Assembly: GCF_902168435.1 (NCBI RefSeq)
Contig: NZ_LR656170.1
Location: forward strand, 202,720 to 266,719
Source of the DNA: Bacillus marasmi
GTDB lineage: Bacteria; Bacillota; Bacilli; Bacillales; Cytobacillaceae
Direction of reading: 5' to 3'
DNA length: 64,000 bases
In this document: positions 62,840-64,000 of the stretch, in pieces
How positions within the stretch are numbered: the first letter of the stretch is position 1
How the letters are laid out: the number at the start of each line of letters is the position of its first letter
Notes under the pieces: model-generated
Databases searched by the model: none
Told to the model about the DNA's origin: nothing
The model's input: the letters and a program-made list of their open reading frames with translations, nothing else
Program-made: the position numbers and the translations under genes

Positions 62840-63120
62840 AAAAGCCAACGACGGATTGCTTATTTGCTTTCACTTCGCAGGCAGTTTTTATTCAACCGCA
62901 TCAAACCTTCTCCATGAAGATAGCTCAACACGCAATAGCCGTATTTGTAATGTTATGGCTCTTGCGTGACAGTTCTGCCCCTTTCGGAAGCAGCCCCAGC
63001 TCGTCTTGGTTAGAGATTTTGGACAAGCTTCGGCGATTTTTCCTTTTAGGTAACTTCATTGATGTCTCTCCATCTCCATTACCTTACTTATAAAAATCGC
63101 GACCTCTACCTCATCGGTTA
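62840..63120 (-). ncRNA. Lysine riboswitch (L box) with terminator
   Basis: On the - strand the leader has GATGAGGTAGAGGTCGCGA (5' part, near 63117-63099), then AAAAATCGCCGAAGC, CTGGGGCTGC, and TTGAGCTATCTTCATGGAG. These are in the same order as in the B. subtilis lysC L box (AGAGGTGCGA, GTCGCCGAAGC, GGCTATCTC). An expression-platform hairpin (GCCTGCGA / TCGTTGGC followed by TTTTTT, about 62840-62885) lies before the permease RBS. Exact aptamer ends are estimates. Confidence 0.85.
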
Positions 63121-63161
63121 GGATGAGGGTGATGATTATTATATTGAAATAACTATATACA

Positions 63162-63190
63162 ACTATAAATCTAGTACACCCCAAAGTCAA
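63162..63190 (-). promoter_or_regulatory. Sigma-A promoter of the lysine riboswitch transcript
   Basis: TTGACT and TATAGT are exactly 17 bp apart on the - strand (63185-63190 and 63162-63167), about 40 bp before the aptamer. Confidence 0.75.
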
Positions 63191-63220
63191 CAACCGAAAA
63201 ATTCCATAAAAGCCTCTCTC

Positions 63221-63273
63221 TTTAACACAGTAAAGCGATGGGGGCCTGTCCCCCATCGCTTTACTGTGTTAAA
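63221..63273. repeat. REP copy 8, 53-nt palindrome
   Basis: TTTAACACAGTAAAGCGAT and its complement flank GGGGGCCTGTCCCCC; one core mismatch, centre T at 63247. It follows the stop of the DUF1232 gene by 10 bp and probably terminates it. Confidence 0.94.
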
Positions 63274-63283
63274 GTTTATGCTG

Positions 63284-63721
63284 TTATACGCCAAATTTGT
63301 TGCGAATTTTCTTCATGACACCTGACCCAACCATGTTGTCGGCAGTTGCGATAATTTTTTTGATGACTTCGAGTACGTCTTGATCACCAGCCCAGTGCTT
63401 CTTCACGATTTCAGGATTTGTATTATTAACCATACTATTTAATACAAATGCGGCAACAGCGATATCATCCACATAACCTAGTGGCCCCATTAATATTTCC
63501 GGAATAAAATCAACCGGTGATACAAAATAGGCTATTGCAGCTCCAAGCTTTGCCTTATCCGAGATAGACACTTCATTATCAATTGCCATCTTGCATAATA
63601 AGTGAAATAAATCTGGTCCAAACATCAAGATTTCAACGTATTTATTGTTCTTACCTTCCTCACTTTTCGCCCACCATTGAATCCGTTTCCGAAAGCTCTG
63701 ATAAAAATCCTCATGTTCCAT
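63284..63721 (-). CDS. DUF1232 (YkvA-like) protein
   Basis: The 145-residue protein has the DUF1232 core LGAAIAYFVSPVDFIPEILMGPLGYVDDIAVAAFVLN (SPxDxIPE...G..DD), which contains a hydrophobic segment and probably a membrane hairpin. The function of the family is unknown; YkvA is a B. subtilis member. Of two in-frame ATGs the one at 63721 has AAGGATGGAG at usable spacing, while the ATG at 63730 touches it. It is a single gene with REP copy 8 behind it and REP copy 9 about 130 bp before its start. Confidence 0.85.
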   Translation of the reverse strand: MEHEDFYQSFRKRIQWWAKSEEGKNNKYVEILMFGPDLFHLLCKMAIDNEVSISDKAKLGAAIAYFVSPVDFIPEILMGPLGYVDDIAVAAFVLNSMVNNTNPEIVKKHWAGDQDVLEVIKKIIATADNMVGSGVMKKIRNKFGV

Positions 63722-63851
63722 ATGCTCCATCCTTAATGTTCACCTCTTTCTTCTATATATTTAGTTACATTCGACAAAATCAACCAAAACACCTTGCAAC
63801 CATATATGTCATTATTTTGTACAAAACTCAGCCCATCTAACCAAACTTCAG

Positions 63852-63890
63852 CACGTTAAAGGAGTGGGGGACTGTCCCACTAGCGTTGCA
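63852..63890. repeat. REP copy 9, decayed
   Basis: The core GTGGGGGACTGTCCCAC (63864-63880) has lost two C on the right. The flanks GCACGTTAAAGGA and TAGCGTTGCACG keep only partial complementarity. Confidence 0.65.
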
Positions 63891-63942
63891 CGACTTGAAA
63901 AATATGTAAAAGTGACTTAATTAATTTCTAAAAAATAAAAAG

Positions 63943-63999
63943 GCTCCTATTGTAGAAGAGATAGACCATACTTGTTCCCTCATCTTCTACAAAAGGAGC
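63943..63999 (-). terminator. Terminator-like hairpin at the window edge
   Basis: GCTCCTATTGTAGAAGA pairs with TCTTCTACAAAAGGAGC (one mismatch) around 23 nt and has TTTTTATTTTTT downstream on the - strand. It probably ends a - strand gene beyond the window, or belongs to an insertion element end. Confidence 0.5.
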
Positions 64000-64000
64000 A

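Noticed and set aside
63583-63840. 85-codon + ORF
   Set aside because: Antisense to the DUF1232 gene and its leader; no RBS.

Overview
The window is AT-rich, low-GC Gram-positive DNA. It carries a gerA-type spore germinant receptor operon (57.3-61.3 kb), an LCP-family wall ligase, an LTA-synthase-like enzyme, a lysine riboswitch, an SdpRI pair and a CstR persulfide regulon. Shine-Dalgarno sequences are strong and TTG/GTG starts are frequent. Together these point to an endospore-forming member of the Bacillaceae (Bacillus sensu lato). No rRNA, tRNA, CRISPR array or prophage was seen.

0-8.5 kb (+): exopolysaccharide or wall-glycan genes. They are an O-antigen-ligase/polymerase-like protein cut by the window edge, a GT4 and a GT2 glycosyltransferase, and a Wzx-type flippase. 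A second set follows: a polyprenyl-phosphate sugar synthase, a large GT-C-like membrane protein and two small EamA proteins resembling an ArnE/ArnF flippase. 8.5-16.3 kb (-): a giant secreted glucosaminidase with twelve PA14-like units and an LTA-synthase-family enzyme. 16.4-25.9 kb: a core-2/I-branching-type glycosyltransferase, a GT2-GtrA fusion with a partner membrane protein, a separate GtrB/GtrA/GT39-like cassette on the other strand, the UDP-GlcNAc 2-epimerase gene and galU. Three lipid-linked sugar cassettes with three flippase arrangements therefore lie within 19 kb.

26-38 kb: a penicillin-binding-protein-like transpeptidase with a shortened glycosyltransferase domain, an O-antigen-ligase-like protein with a TPR tail, three LPxTA surface proteins and galactokinase. 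38-42.5 kb: a VanZ-like protein, SdpR/SdpI, an LCP ligase and two small unknowns, ending in a 40-bp tandem repeat. 42.5-46.2 kb: a CstR-controlled persulfide/sulfane-sulfur cluster (CoA-disulfide reductase-rhodanese fusion, CstR, three rhodaneses). 46.6-51 kb: an SGNH-like hydrolase, a PAS-GGDEF-EAL protein and Hsp20.

47.7-63.9 kb also carries a family of palindromes with a GGGGGAC-A/T-GTCCCCC core, at least nine cores. In the middle sits a REP-associated tyrosine transposase (RAYT) with cores on both sides. Four copies are near-perfect 53-55-nt palindromes whose sequence differences are compensated between the two arms. This transposase/REP system, next to what looks like a yifB/comM gene remnant, is the most unusual thing in the window. 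The right end also holds a nested inverted-repeat element, a VanW-domain protein, a cold-shock protein, XpaC/TelA, the ger operon, a riboswitch-controlled lysine permease and a DUF1232 protein.

Functions were assigned from recognisable motifs and remembered family features only. No database search was possible.
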